Below are positions 46,363 to 57,192 of a stretch of DNA of 64,000 bases, one piece after another. Source of the DNA: Letharia columbiana (taxonomy: Eukaryota; Ascomycota; Lecanoromycetes; Lecanorales; Parmeliaceae); the NCBI RefSeq assembly GCF_014066305.1, contig NW_023501059.1:186001-250000 (forward strand). The letters are read 5' to 3'. The notes under the pieces are model-generated. The model had not been told where the DNA came from. It saw nothing but the letters and a program-made list of their open reading frames with translations, and made no database searches. The translations under genes were made by a program, and so were the position numbers. The stretch's first letter is position 1, and every line of letters begins with the position of its first letter.

Positions 46363-48783
46363 ATGGAAGCTGCCTCGGCGCGGTACGCAGCCAGAGACCG
46401 CTTTGGGGGGTTCGGAGAGCCGGCGCAAACTCCCTTACAGAGATACATCCGTAGGAGCTTAGGAATGGATATTAGGGATAGAGTAAACGGCTGATATGAC
46501 CCCCCAGAGAATGCCGTGGACCCGCAGAACTACGAGCCAAACTTAGCCCTCGACCTTGAGATCTCGGACCTTGTCAATTCCAAAAAGGGCAACGCGTAAG
46601 ACAAAACAGCCTTACATCCCAATACACTCATGGCTCACCCTACGATAGGCCTCGAGAAGCTGCAGTAGCAATCGTCAACTACATCAATCACAGAAATGCC
46701 AATGTGTCATTACTCGCGCTTGCGGTACGGTGGGGCAATCCCTGGCCACACGACATCCAGCTGATGCAGTAGCAGCTCCTCGACATCTGCGTCAAGAACT
46801 GCGGCTACCCTTTCCACCTTCAGATCAGTACCAAGGAATTTCTTAATGAGCTCGTCCGACGGTTTCCCGAACGACCGCCCATACGGCCCTCCCGAGTCCA
46901 GCTGAAGATATTAGAAGCTATCGAAGAATGGAGGCAGACAATATGTCAGACCTCACGGTACAAAGAAGACTTGGGGTTTATACGGGATATGCATCGGTTG
47001 TTAAGTTACAAGGGCTACGTTTTTCCTGAAGTGCGGAGAGAGGATGCTGCGGTCTTAAACCCTAGCGATGTAAGAACGGCCTTCAGCATTGAGGAGGCCT
47101 ACCTAATTGTCACCAGAACCTCCAATCGGCGGATGAAATGGAAGAGGAAGAAAAGGCAGCCCAGTCTGCGAAGTTACAGGAGCTGATTCGAAGAGGAGGA
47201 CCAGAAGACCTTCAAGAAGCGAACCGGTTAATGAAGGTCATGGCAGGCTACGACACGAAACACAAAACAGATTACAGGGCAAAAGCAGCGGAAGAGGTCG
47301 GAAAGATCCAGCAGAAGGCGAGATTGCTAGAGGAGAGATTACAAAACTTCAAAGCTGGCGATGTAGTGGCAGAGGGAGATATCTTCGAGGTATGCTTCTA
47401 TTACCCCAGGAGTAGCAGAGAATCAGCAGCTGATTTTGATCAGGAGCTCGCAAATGCCCTTCAAAGCGCTCAGCCTAAAATTCACAGAATGTGCGAGGAA
47501 GAATCTGATGACCAGGAAGCCGTTGCAAAACTATTCGAGATAAACGACAGCATACATCGGACTATTGAAAGATACAAACTCATCAAGAAAGGCGATGTTG
47601 ATGGAGCTTCCAAAATTCCTCAAGGCACTCTCGGCACGTCGACTGGCGTCAGCAAAACTGCGACTAACGAGCTCTCCTTAATCGATTTTAGCGGTGACCC
47701 AGAACCTACTACGAGCGCGAGCGGAAACGTGAACGGTTCTAGCGAACAGAAAGGTGCATCGTTGCAGGATGACTTATTAGGTCTCTCCGTTCAAGATCAA
47801 GACTACGGCCAAGGAGGAGGCATTGCTCTTGGATTCGGTGCAAACTCAAGTAACAAAAGCTTTGCCAGTGCTATGAGAAAACACACTGACCTCATCAAAG
47901 ACGTACCTGGACCATCGCTTTTGTCATCGACCACACAGCACAGCTCCGCCAAGGCTTCTGGGTCGAATGCCACACCCCAACCACAGCAACCTCCTTTGCC
48001 TGCCAAACCTAATTACGACCCCTTCAAATTCGTGACAAGCTCTATCCCCTCGTCGCGATCGAGTACACCTGCGCCTCCCACTCTTCTCCAAACACAGCAA
48101 GCTGCAAAACCTTCACAATCCTCCGCGGATCCTTTTGCCGCGTTGTCATCGGCTGCTTCACGTACAGCATCCCCACTCCCAATGTCACAACCATCTACAA
48201 AGCCAGCTCCTCCGCCTTCTGCCTCCTTGTTTGACTTTGCATCTTCGAAACCTGCAGTAACTCAAAGCCAACCTGCACCAAACTCTCAACAAGCCACGAA
48301 TGGTGCATCAGCCGATGACGACTGGACTTTTACCTCAGCACTGCCTGACGACGGCTCAGAGCTCCCAGCTCACAACAGTTTGACTGTCTCGAATACGGCA
48401 GTGAAAGTAGATTTTCGCGTAAAAAGACCCGAAAGCACTGATTCTGCCATATCAATAAGTGCCTTATTTTCCAATAACACACCCAGTCTCATTACCGAGT
48501 ATACCCTTCAAGTTGCCGTAACCAAGGTAAATAGCATGTGAAGTCAAGCGGAACGTAATGCGTTGCTAACGTATTTTGATAGGGCTTCATGCTCAAGCTT
48601 ACACCCCAGTCTGGGCGTACTTTACAGCCAAATCAGAAATACGGGATTACGCAGCACATAGTGCTCAACGGTGTGGCGAGAGGGCAAGCAAATTCTGCAA
48701 TTATACGCTGGAAAGCCTCTTATAAGGTTGCTGGCGAATTACGGCAGGAACAAGGAGAGGTGCCCCCTTTGGGTATTGCTTGA
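46363..48783 (+). CDS. GGA: GGA-type clathrin adaptor (VHS-GAT-hinge-GAE)
   Basis: About 700 residues in seven exons (46363-46450, 46508-46595, 46649-46724, 46776-47069, 47117-47389, 47444-48526, 48583-48783). VHS domain: TPLQRYIQNAVDP, LEISDLVNSKKGN, LLDICVKNCGYPFHLQI, FLNELVRRFPERPP. GAT domain: LQELIRRGGPEDLQEANRLM, KIQQKARLLEERL, ELANALQSAQPKIHRMCEE. A Ser/Pro/Gln-rich hinge of about 230 residues follows, then the gamma-adaptin ear (DFRVKRPESTDSAISISALF, LQVAVTK, GFMLKLTPQSG, IIRWKASYKV). GGAs bind ARF-GTP through GAT and sort cargo from the trans-Golgi network to endosomes. The intron 47390-47443 is a multiple of three and open, so unspliced mRNA would still read through. The acceptor before exon 4 offers cag, tag and cag in tandem (46767-46775), giving several in-frame options. 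Confidence 0.93.
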
Positions 48784-48884
48784 TATAGCAGCCATCTGTG
48801 CCTACAGAATTTTTTGAACGTAAGGGCCATGGCCTACCACCTTTTTCCACTGCTACAATACAGTGTCATTCCAACAGTGCCTAT

Positions 48885-49712
48885 CTATTGATCAGCCGCC
48901 TTCGCGGTCCCAGAGATATACCCAGTAGCTTTCTGCTCTGACACCGCACCCTCCCCTTTCCACAATTCTAAAGCCGCGGACGCGGGCGAGTTGCTTTTCC
49001 ATTTGCGCATATATGGCCCCAGAGACGCAATGACACCCCCCGTCTCGTAATACGTCAACGCAGCCGCCCCTGGGGGATCCAAAGCAAGACGAAAGCGTAT
49101 GATCATCGGAGAGAATTCTTCTGACTGGTACTGAAATACGCCACCGGGGATGGGTTCGTCGAGCTCGGCATGGTTCGCCTGTTTGAGCTCGTTGAGGGCG
49201 GATATGGCTCGGTCGACGAGGGCTCGTAAGCTGCCGTAGGGGAGGCTGGGCTCGGAGTAGGAGTGGAAGGTTGTTAGGTAGCGGTTCTGGGCCCAGAGAA
49301 TGTCGATGGGGTCCGGCGGGTCGCCGAGGGTTACATTGAATAGGTGCCTGCACAGACTTCATTGATAGGCTGCAAAAGTGTGGAGATTGAGGGAAGCTTA
49401 CAATGAAGAGCTATTGGTGTCAAGTGTAGCAGTTATGTCTGGCACCTCCTGCGAGAGGCCTAATGTATCTGGAAGAATGCCCATTGCAAAGAGAGTACCA
49501 AAGCTCACTCGAAGCCCCAAAAATAATAGCTGGCTTGTGAGCATATTCATGTGCTTGGCGGTCTTTTTCAACATGTTTGATTCGACGAAACATGTGACGC
49601 AATATTTGATGAAAAGAGAAGCAGACGCTGCAAGTATCACGGAACCACGCTTTAAGGACATGAGGCTGCGCTGTCGCGAAGCGGCAGTGACAAAAGTGAG
49701 CCGCATATTCAT
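48885..49712 (-). CDS. Putative small secreted protein, unknown family
   Basis: Two exons (49712-49402 and 49347-48885) with a 54-base intron give 257 residues. An internal ATG at 49550 gives 203 residues and starts MNMLTSQLLFLGLRVSFGTL, a better signal-peptide-like segment, so I favour the later start. The mature part reads LGLSQEVPDITATLDT, HLFNVTLGDPPDPIDILWAQ, ALVDRAISALNELKQANHAE and MIIRFRLALDPPGAAALTYY; it contains a few N-glycosylation sites (NSS, NVT) and few Cys. I do not recognise the family. It lies 300 bases from the RIP-degraded element, the typical setting of fast-evolving secreted proteins in fungi. An ordinary extracellular or membrane-linked protein is equally possible. Confidence 0.65.
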
Positions 49713-50014
49713 ACCTTAGTTTACTCACCACAATAGGCGCCTACGAGCTGTTTAAGTTTTATAGATCCATTAGAGACACTTGAAAGTAAAATCACTTTCA
49801 CCGCTTCTGAGCTATTCCACCCAAAGTATGAAGATAACTGTGGGATTGAAAGAGTTGTCTAGAAAGCAGACAGAGCCTGTCTCCTTCATCGGAGCGCTGG
49901 ATCACCTCTCTCTTCAAGCAGTGGTAATGATACTCTTCTGTGGGCTCCTAGGGAGAACGTAACAGTCCAGCGATGTTTGGATAGCAAGGTCAAAAATGTT
50001 GGCAAACATGAGTA
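49713..50014. other. Intergenic, upstream of the secreted-protein gene
   Basis: 302 bases with no gene. It ends at the TA dinucleotide that flanks the next element. Confidence 0.5.
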
Positions 50015-52126
50015 CTCGTAGTATCCAGAAGTGAGCTACCTCGCTTAGTAGCGCCGGCTATATCCACCAATTAGACTACTAGATTTCTCCGCAATATCAT
50101 ACTAGTTCTTATCTTAGATATAGAAGAGATAAACTATTATTCTTCAATAATGGCTTTAAATACTATATTCGTATGTAAGTGAGCCTTTCTACCAGTCTTC
50201 CTACATATAGCTAATCATGTAGAAACTCCAAACAACTTTCCTATCGGTCATCATCGCCCTCAAATAAACGATATTATTACATTCGCCCTCCGGGGACAGA
50301 TATCTCTCAAACCTCTCTTACCAATATTACTATGCTTAACGATAACGGTATGATATTTCTAAGCTGGGTGAATCGTGGGTAAGAGAAGGATATGCTGGAA
50401 CGTCGTCTGGAGTATAAGACTGAGACTAAATATATTATAGAAGTAACGAATTTTTAGTGGAATAAGGCTGGTGGTAGATGTTCCAGAGGAGATATATCTA
50501 TCCTCTAAATTTATTACTATCTTTTAGATTATAATAGAGCTATAATTTAGCTCGCCAACGGCCCATAACTAGCTCATTTCATTTCCAATTTTCAACGAGT
50601 TCCACTCTCATTTCAGCTTCTCTCTACCTTATCTTTAAAAGCCTTATTAGCCTCTTAATTTTTCGCTAATAAAGCTATAATTCATCTTTTATAGAATTTT
50701 ATAATAACTTTATTTAGTATAAATTAGATAAATTTAATATCTATTCTATCTTCTTTATTTTACGTTATTCTTATTTATCTTTATAAAGCTTAGTTACTTT
50801 AATATATACTAAGATATTATTCTTAATTACCTATATATCTTTATTAGAATTTCGAGTTATAACTTTCTCGATATATTTATATAAAAGAGTTAATAGAATA
50901 TAATCTCTATACTACTCGATATTAATATTATAATCTTTAAAGATTAAAAGAGATATATACTTAAAAACCTACTCTAAAAAACGTTGTTTTTTTAGGCCTT
51001 TATTATATTTATCTTTATTACTCTCTCGAACTAGCTAATTATAAATATTAATTTATTAATTCTTATTTTATATTTTATTAGTATTTCTTATATAAAAGTT
51101 AATATAAAAATATACTTCTATAATAATATACTTTAGAGTTTCAGAGACTTTCGCGAGATTCTATTTTTCTATTATATCTTTTTTAAATTCTTAATTCTTT
51201 AATATAATTTCGACCTTTAACTTACGATATTTAATTATAATACGTATAAGTTAATAGTACTATAAATCGATATTAGACTTCGTAGAATATAAACTCTAAT
51301 ATATTTATATAAATTATACTAATATATCGATTATAGCTATCGTTTTAACTAGTTTTCCTTCCTCTATCGAAATACGACGTTATTTATAATTATTATCTTA
51401 AATTTTATAATAATATTCGTTATTAGCGATAAAGATAGATTCTTTATCTAACTCGCTAAGAATTTATATATAAAGATTATCTTATTTATATTTCTTATAA
51501 TAATTTAGATATAACTTCTTTAGCTCGATTTTTCGCTTAATTCTTTTAATAATATAATCGTTATCGTTAGTCTTATATATATATTTAAAAGTAACTCTTA
51601 TAAGAAGAAATTAAGAGACTAATAACTATAATTTATTTTTATCTCGTTTGTTTTTTTTGGCCTTAGAGATCTCGATATTTTCTTATTAAATAGTCTTTTT
51701 ATAAAGTAATCTAGAGTGCTTTAGAATAGTCTAATAAACTATTCTTAAAAGATCTATTTAGTCTTCTATTCGAATAGAGACTTTAATTCTATTAAAGTCG
51801 TCTAAATATACTAAGATATTATTAAAATCCTCGTTTTTAGCTCTATTAAGCGCTCTTCGTATAATATTAGCTATAATATAAGCTTTTATATCTATTTTTC
51901 GCTTAATTATATTAAATTCTTTAAGATATAATAGTTTATAAATAATAACTACTACTCTAAGAGCGTAACTAATCTCGATATTATATAGAGCTATAGAATA
52001 ATAATATAAGACTAGTTATAGTGGAGTATACTACTATAAACAATAAAATAAATATAGCTATTTGCCGAGAGACCCTGCCAAGACGCTAAATTTTAGCGTA
52101 GGTAGCTCACTTCTGGATACTACGAG
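50015..52126. mobile_element. RIP-degraded TIR transposon flanked by TA
   Basis: Perfect 27-base terminal inverted repeats lie at 50015-50041 and 52100-52126 (start ctcgtagtatcc), flanked on both sides by TA (50013-50014 and 52127-52128), the target duplication of Tc1/mariner/pogo-type elements. The 2,112-base length suits a Fot1/pogo-like or mariner element with one transposase gene. The interior from about 50500 is almost all A and T, full of TA dinucleotides and stops in every frame. That is the expected result of repeat-induced point mutation, which turns CpA into TpA. No transposase frame survives. The first 450 bases are less AT-rich than the rest. Superfamily assignment rests on the TA duplication and size only. 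Confidence 0.85.
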
Positions 52127-52128
52127 TA

Positions 52129-52560
52129 GATGAGTGGTTCTGGGGTCAATAGTAGCACGTGCAAGATCTCCAACTAGCTCAGCCTTATGGGTCTCGAAGC
52201 TCTTCTCCCAAATCCTTTCCCGAATGCACCTACGTACATCCCAAAATACGATCACAGAGCATAGCTATGAATGCCGCCTCTGCTACGATCTGCTTCGATT
52301 CCAAGGGTCTATTTGGAGCTCCTGACTCCTGTAGCGGCGCTCAACGCAACCTTGCGACCCCAAGATGTTAGTGCCCCGTTCATGGGGCTGTTATCTTCGC
52401 CTTGCGCCGGACACGTCGCTGACGGCTACAGGTTGGCGCATTATGGTTCCGCAAACGCGGCGAGAAAAAAACCCTCCTCAGGACCCCCAGACGAACCCTT
52501 TTCGAGCTTCACGCCGGGCGACAAATTCTTCAATTACCCTTCGACCTAGTCCTGGAGACT
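52129..52560. other. Upstream of the helical-protein gene; possible lost N-terminus
   Basis: An open stretch at 52271-52549 reads MPPLLRSASIPRVYLELLTP, then RKKPSSGPPDEPFSSFTPGD and KFFNYPST before a TAG. It looks like a mitochondrial leader plus linker for the next gene, but it is in a different frame and no canonical intron joins the two. Confidence 0.4.
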
Positions 52561-55500
52561 ATGAGCTCAGGAAGATCAGGCTCAGAGGTACGATTCACTA
52601 CATCGGAAGACCTCATAGCTGCTCTGGGACCCATGGGGCCCCAGTATGTAGACCTGCAGCAAAGCATTGACAAGGTGAATCTGTCCTATGTCAGGAATCC
52701 AATGCTCCTCGTTCAGAACAGAGAGGAAGCCATCAGAGAAGCCAGGCATGCCGAGAGAGAGGCAAAGATTGCGCGGAAGGAACCAATCCATCGAATAACT
52801 TTGAAAGACTTGCTTATTCAATATCTACGGCATGTGGATCCCATACTCGAGTATCAAGCTCGTCTCAAGAATCCAAATTCCCCATGTAAAGGATTGGACG
52901 ACGCATTGCTGGAGCTCTTCAACGAGGATAACACCAGATTTCTTGGTCGTAGAGGGTGGGATGTAACCGACTTAATGAATTGGACCTGGGTTTTGACCTC
53001 GGAGACGACCGAACGTGCAGCAACTCGACTGTTGGCGATTGCGCATCAGGGATTCCCAAAGCTTGGAGATGGGATGTTGATCCCCCAATTTGTCTTTCTT
53101 TTCTTACTTCGTCGACGAAATCCGAGCGCAGAGGCCCTGAGGTCTTTGTTGATCTACGCTTGGGAACTGATGGAGAAGTCGGAAAGCTTGCTGGAACCGT
53201 TACCTCCACTGGAGAAGCTCGCGGATGATGCACTCCAAGGAAAGAACCTCACAAATACTCGCGTTGTCAAAAGCGCAGAAGACGATCCGCTCGGGATGAA
53301 CGGAAGCGTCTTCATGATTATGGTTATAAGGCTACTACGTTCTGCTCGCACGGTGTGGCCAGCAGCTTGCGACAACATCGTAGCCTTAGTCAATCGATAT
53401 TTGGACGGCGTCAATTTCCGTGCAGGGGCCTCGCAAATGACCACTCTGACTTCAGAAGACACAACGCAACTTACGTACATGTACAACACGCTCTTGAAAT
53501 TGGTGTCGCTTCCAGCGTCAACAGGGCCCTTCCAGTCCGCATTTTACCAGCAGCGAGCGCAATTCAGTCTTTTGAGAAGGATGAATCAGTTTCAACCACC
53601 CTTGATTGTCGACAGAAGAGGATATCGCGCTGTTGTCAGTATGCAACTAAGGCATAAGAAGACCTTGAAGGAGCGTGAATGGGCGCAGATGAAAGCAAAA
53701 TCATGGCCTCCCTGGAAAGAAGAGAAGCTCGGTATAGACGCTAATATCAGTGTCGAGCATGGAACCAGTCGGGCCATGGAAGCTATGAGGCGATCTTGGG
53801 AAGCAGGATATGGTCCGGATAATTGGGATATAGGTGCCTCAATCCTTGCAGGCTGGGACACCGATGGTAGTCCTACTATACAGACCCGTGCAGTCTATCT
53901 TCCTCATGATCCTCATGAGCGTCGTACCGAAGACGCACAGATCTGGGTTGCTCGAATACGATCGACAAGGACTCTCAATGAAGCTTGGTCTTGCTTCCTG
54001 TCGTACAAAGATCAGGAATTCAGATCTGGAGGAGCTTTCTATGTGTACCATCAAATGTTTGAAAAAATTGTGCAGGATGCCAAAAGACCGCCCGCTGAAA
54101 ACATCAAGCCCAGTTCGACAGATTTCCCTGATGAGCAACCTCCTCTGCCCGGTGATGGTCTAGAGGTCTTGCCTGCTCCCGAATCCCCTCGAGAAGCAGT
54201 CTATGTTCGTAGACCACCACCAAATATCGACGAATTCGTCGAATTGATGGCCGAGGATAAGATTAGGCCTGATAAAAAGTTTTTGAGCACCATGCTTACA
54301 AATGCGCCGACTCTCGAAGCCGGTCTACAGTACCTTGAAGCAAGCGCAATGCCAAATGAGCACGTACTCGCTTTGAGTGGGGAGAAATCACCGAGCACCC
54401 CCAAGGCTCAAGCTGCGCTCGTTGCAATCCCGCCTTACCTTTTTTCTGCCTTCATTCGCCTACTGACTCGATTCCCGCCAAGAATGCCTTATAAAGATCG
54501 GCCCAGCGAATATGCTCTTGCTCAAACCGGTTCAGTCTTGGATTCGATGATGGAGAAGACAGAATCGGCTCAGCTTGCTTTACTTCAAAGTTCTTCAGGT
54601 TCAAGAAAACCTGTAGAGCTTGCACCCCCAGTAAGATCGATTGTTATAAATCCGCTTCTCAAAGCCATTCAGCTTGTGCTTGCTCGGAAACCCCGATACC
54701 GACCTGCATGGTATAACCTTTTTCGAGCGCTCTCTAGTCCTAGAGTCGTGATAGATGTGGTCTCGAAATTTGTAGACCAAGATTACCAGGACATCAAGAC
54801 TTGGCAGATGACCTGTGGTCTCTTGAATGAAATGCTTGAGATTGACCAGACCCTTGATCTTGAAGGCTTTCAGATACTCTGCGCCGGACTAGAAAAGGCA
54901 ATCTTCGCCAGTGAAAGGCTCTCCAGGAACCCACGCATTCGACGAGGAGACAACGGTCCCAGGGACGACATGAGATCCTACGTTGATCGCGTACTTTTGA
55001 CAGGTCTTCCGCTTCTCAAAGAGATTTTCAAGGACGTCGTCAGATCGAAAACGATGCAGGAAGCGATACCTGTTTCTCTAACGGAAGAGAAGTCAAACAT
55101 CGACGCATCCATTGAGGAGCACGGTGTATTGGAGTCCGATGATACTGAAAAAGACACTGAAAAAGATTCGATGACAGAATCCAGGGCCTTTTTACCTCCA
55201 GGCTGTTTGCTTCCGAGACTACTGGAGGTGCCACACCCCGCTTGTCTTCACGGGTTCATACGAATACTCGGACTTCGCCGAGATTACGACGGTATTTTGG
55301 ACTTGGTAGAATGGATGTCCCTCTTCGCTGATGACATCAACGCCGTCGCTGACGAAAAAGCGAATTGGTCCAGGATGATGCGGCGGTGTTTGACCGCAAT
55401 TCACGTGTTCATGGAACGCAGTTGGATAATTCTGGAAAAGAGAGAAGCTGAGGCTCAAGGAGAAGACCCAAGCACTGTACGTGATGAGCTAGAGATGAAG

Positions 55501-55626
55501 GCGGAACCTGCACCAGCGGGAGTTGTGAGAGCTATTCAAGAGATTGTGAGGCAAAATAAGAGATGGGGCGGTTGGCCTATGCCTCATAACGTGATGCAGT
55601 ATTGTGCAAATGGGAAGTTCATATAG
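52561..55626 (+). CDS. Large alpha-helical protein, PPR-like, probably mitochondrial
   Basis: Intronless frame of 1,021 residues starting MSSGRSGSEVRFTTSEDLIA. Composition and spacing suggest stacked helical hairpins (LLAIAHQGFPKLGDGMLIPQ, RSLLIYAWELMEKSES, FMIMVIRLLRSARTVWPAAC, NPLLKAIQLVLARKPRYRPA, LHGFIRILGLRRDYDGILDL), as in fungal PPR-type proteins that act on mitochondrial RNA. I cannot assign a named family. There is no transmembrane segment. The chosen ATG gives no obvious mitochondrial presequence, while an out-of-frame open stretch just upstream (52271-52549) does look like one, so the true N-terminus may be missing or frameshifted. The rest of the frame is long and undamaged although the RIP-degraded element ends only 430 bases away. 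Confidence 0.8.
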   Translation: MSSGRSGSEVRFTTSEDLIAALGPMGPQYVDLQQSIDKVNLSYVRNPMLLVQNREEAIREARHAEREAKIARKEPIHRITLKDLLIQYLRHVDPILEYQARLKNPNSPCKGLDDALLELFNEDNTRFLGRRGWDVTDLMNWTWVLTSETTERAATRLLAIAHQGFPKLGDGMLIPQFVFLFLLRRRNPSAEALRSLLIYAWELMEKSESLLEPLPPLEKLADDALQGKNLTNTRVVKSAEDDPLGMNGSVFMIMVIRLLRSARTVWPAACDNIVALVNRYLDGVNFRAGASQMTTLTSEDTTQLTYMYNTLLKLVSLPASTGPFQSAFYQQRAQFSLLRRMNQFQPPLIVDRRGYRAVVSMQLRHKKTLKEREWAQMKAKSWPPWKEEKLGIDANISVEHGTSRAMEAMRRSWEAGYGPDNWDIGASILAGWDTDGSPTIQTRAVYLPHDPHERRTEDAQIWVARIRSTRTLNEAWSCFLSYKDQEFRSGGAFYVYHQMFEKIVQDAKRPPAENIKPSSTDFPDEQPPLPGDGLEVLPAPESPREAVYVRRPPPNIDEFVELMAEDKIRPDKKFLSTMLTNAPTLEAGLQYLEASAMPNEHVLALSGEKSPSTPKAQAALVAIPPYLFSAFIRLLTRFPPRMPYKDRPSEYALAQTGSVLDSMMEKTESAQLALLQSSSGSRKPVELAPPVRSIVINPLLKAIQLVLARKPRYRPAWYNLFRALSSPRVVIDVVSKFVDQDYQDIKTWQMTCGLLNEMLEIDQTLDLEGFQILCAGLEKAIFASERLSRNPRIRRGDNGPRDDMRSYVDRVLLTGLPLLKEIFKDVVRSKTMQEAIPVSLTEEKSNIDASIEEHGVLESDDTEKDTEKDSMTESRAFLPPGCLLPRLLEVPHPACLHGFIRILGLRRDYDGILDLVEWMSLFADDINAVADEKANWSRMMRRCLTAIHVFMERSWIILEKREAEAQGEDPSTVRDELEMKAEPAPAGVVRAIQEIVRQNKRWGGWPMPHNVMQYCANGKFI

Positions 55627-55785
55627 ACTGTAATTACATATCCAGACACCCGGTACAAAGCAAAACGTACCAAATCAACGAAAGCGCCTGCTCTCCAATC
55701 ATAAATTAGTTGGAACTCCACGGTGTTTACCCAGTAGGCAGAAGAATCCATTCCAGACAAAGCTCCCAACTTTCCGCTGATAGAA

Positions 55786-56946
55786 ATGCGTCCACCCCGA
55801 CATCCCACCCTCATCTTTCACAGTCACCATGACATCTTCATCGCCCAACCCCGTCTCATCCTTGCTCCTCACCGCCATGTCCGCCTCTCCTCCACCGCCC
55901 CCACCCCGTCCCTCCTAAAAACCCACAACATCCCCGCCCCCCACCTCGGCCACATCCGCATCCTCAGTCTCAACAACCCCCGCAGCCGCAACGCCATCTC
56001 CCGCCAACTCCTCTCGGAGCTCTCTCACGAAATATCGGCCGTGAAAACGCAGACCGAGGATGAGCTGGCGAGGAGGAAAACCCAGCAACAAGAGAGCGCA
56101 GCGCTGGGAGCAGGAACGCGGGTGCTGATTCTCGCCAGCGACCTCGACGAATGCTTCTGCGCGGGCGCGGACCTGAAAGAGCGGCAGAGCATGAGTGCTG
56201 CAGAGTACGTTCTCTACACCCACCCACCCACCCACCCACCATGCTATGCTATTCCCCTTTTCTCCAACCAAAATACATACATGCATAGAGAACCCAACAG
56301 CCAGCCAGCCAGCTAACAAACCCTCTCACCCCCCAGCACGACCCACTTCCTCCACACCCTCCGCAGCACCCTAACGCAGCTCTCCGGGCTCCCCATCCCG
56401 ACCATCAGCGCCGTCGCCTCCGTCGCCCTCGGCGGCGGTCTCGAACTCGCGCTCGCGACCACCTTCCGCATCTTCGCCTCCTCGGCCCTCGTCGGCCTGC
56501 CGGAGACGCGGCTCGCGATCATACCGGGGGCCGGGGGCACGTATCGGTTGCGGGGGTTGGTCGGGGAGGCCAGGGCGCTGGAGATGGTGCTGACGGGGAG
56601 GAGGGTGGGCGGGGTGGAGGCGGGGCGGATGGGGATTTGCGAACGGGTGGTCGATGTGGGTGGTGGGGGGGACGGGGATGGGGGTGGTGGGGAGTCTGCG
56701 TCTTGGACGGGGGGGAGGGAGTGGAGGCGGGAGGTGAGGGAGAAGGTGTTTGAGAGCGCGGTGGGGATGGCGAGGGAGATGTGTGAGGGGGGGCCGGGGG
56801 CTGTGGGGGCGGCGATGAGGGTGGTGAGGGAGGGGACGGCGGAGGGGGAGGATAGGGAGTATGAGGGTGTTGTGGGGATGGGGGATCGGGATGAGGCGCT
56901 CAGGGCGTTTGGGGAGAAGAGGAAGGCGGTGTTTAGGGGGAGGTGA
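55786..56946 (+). CDS. Mitochondrial enoyl-CoA hydratase (crotonase family)
   Basis: 342 residues; exon 1 55786-56204, intron 56205-56336 (132 bases, containing cccac repeats), exon 2 56337-56946. The N-terminus is Arg/His-rich with few acids, a probable mitochondrial presequence. The crotonase core has NNPRSRNAISRQLLSEL, VLILASDLDECFCAGADLKE (oxyanion-hole CAGADLKER), IPTISAVASVALGGGLELAL and GLPETRLAIIPGAGGTYRLR with the catalytic-type Glu. The order and motifs fit AUH-like methylglutaconyl-CoA or enoyl-CoA hydratases of fatty-acid or leucine breakdown; the exact substrate is not decided. A Gly-rich insert (GGGGDGDGGGGES) interrupts the C-terminal part, and exon 2 is strongly G-rich on the plus strand. 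It converges with APP1. Confidence 0.88.
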
Positions 56947-57192
56947 GGGGGGGAGGTTCTGGGGGCATATGTAGAGTATTTTTGTGGAGAATGCGAGCTG
57001 GTTGAAGATGATATTGGAGACAATTTCTGTGGAAGTACTCGCGTTGTCTTTATCAATCATCAAGTCGTCCACCCATCGAGAATAATACGCCCATCCAAAC
57101 ACGCCCCAGAGTTCGTACAACGACAGTCAGATCAGTCCAAGAGCTCACAGAACGCCCGCTAATCCAACAGCAATTCACCATCAGCGTCACTC

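Noticed and set aside
53592..53861. Antisense open frames within the large helical-protein gene
   Set aside because: They mirror codon structure of the plus-strand gene and show no family features.
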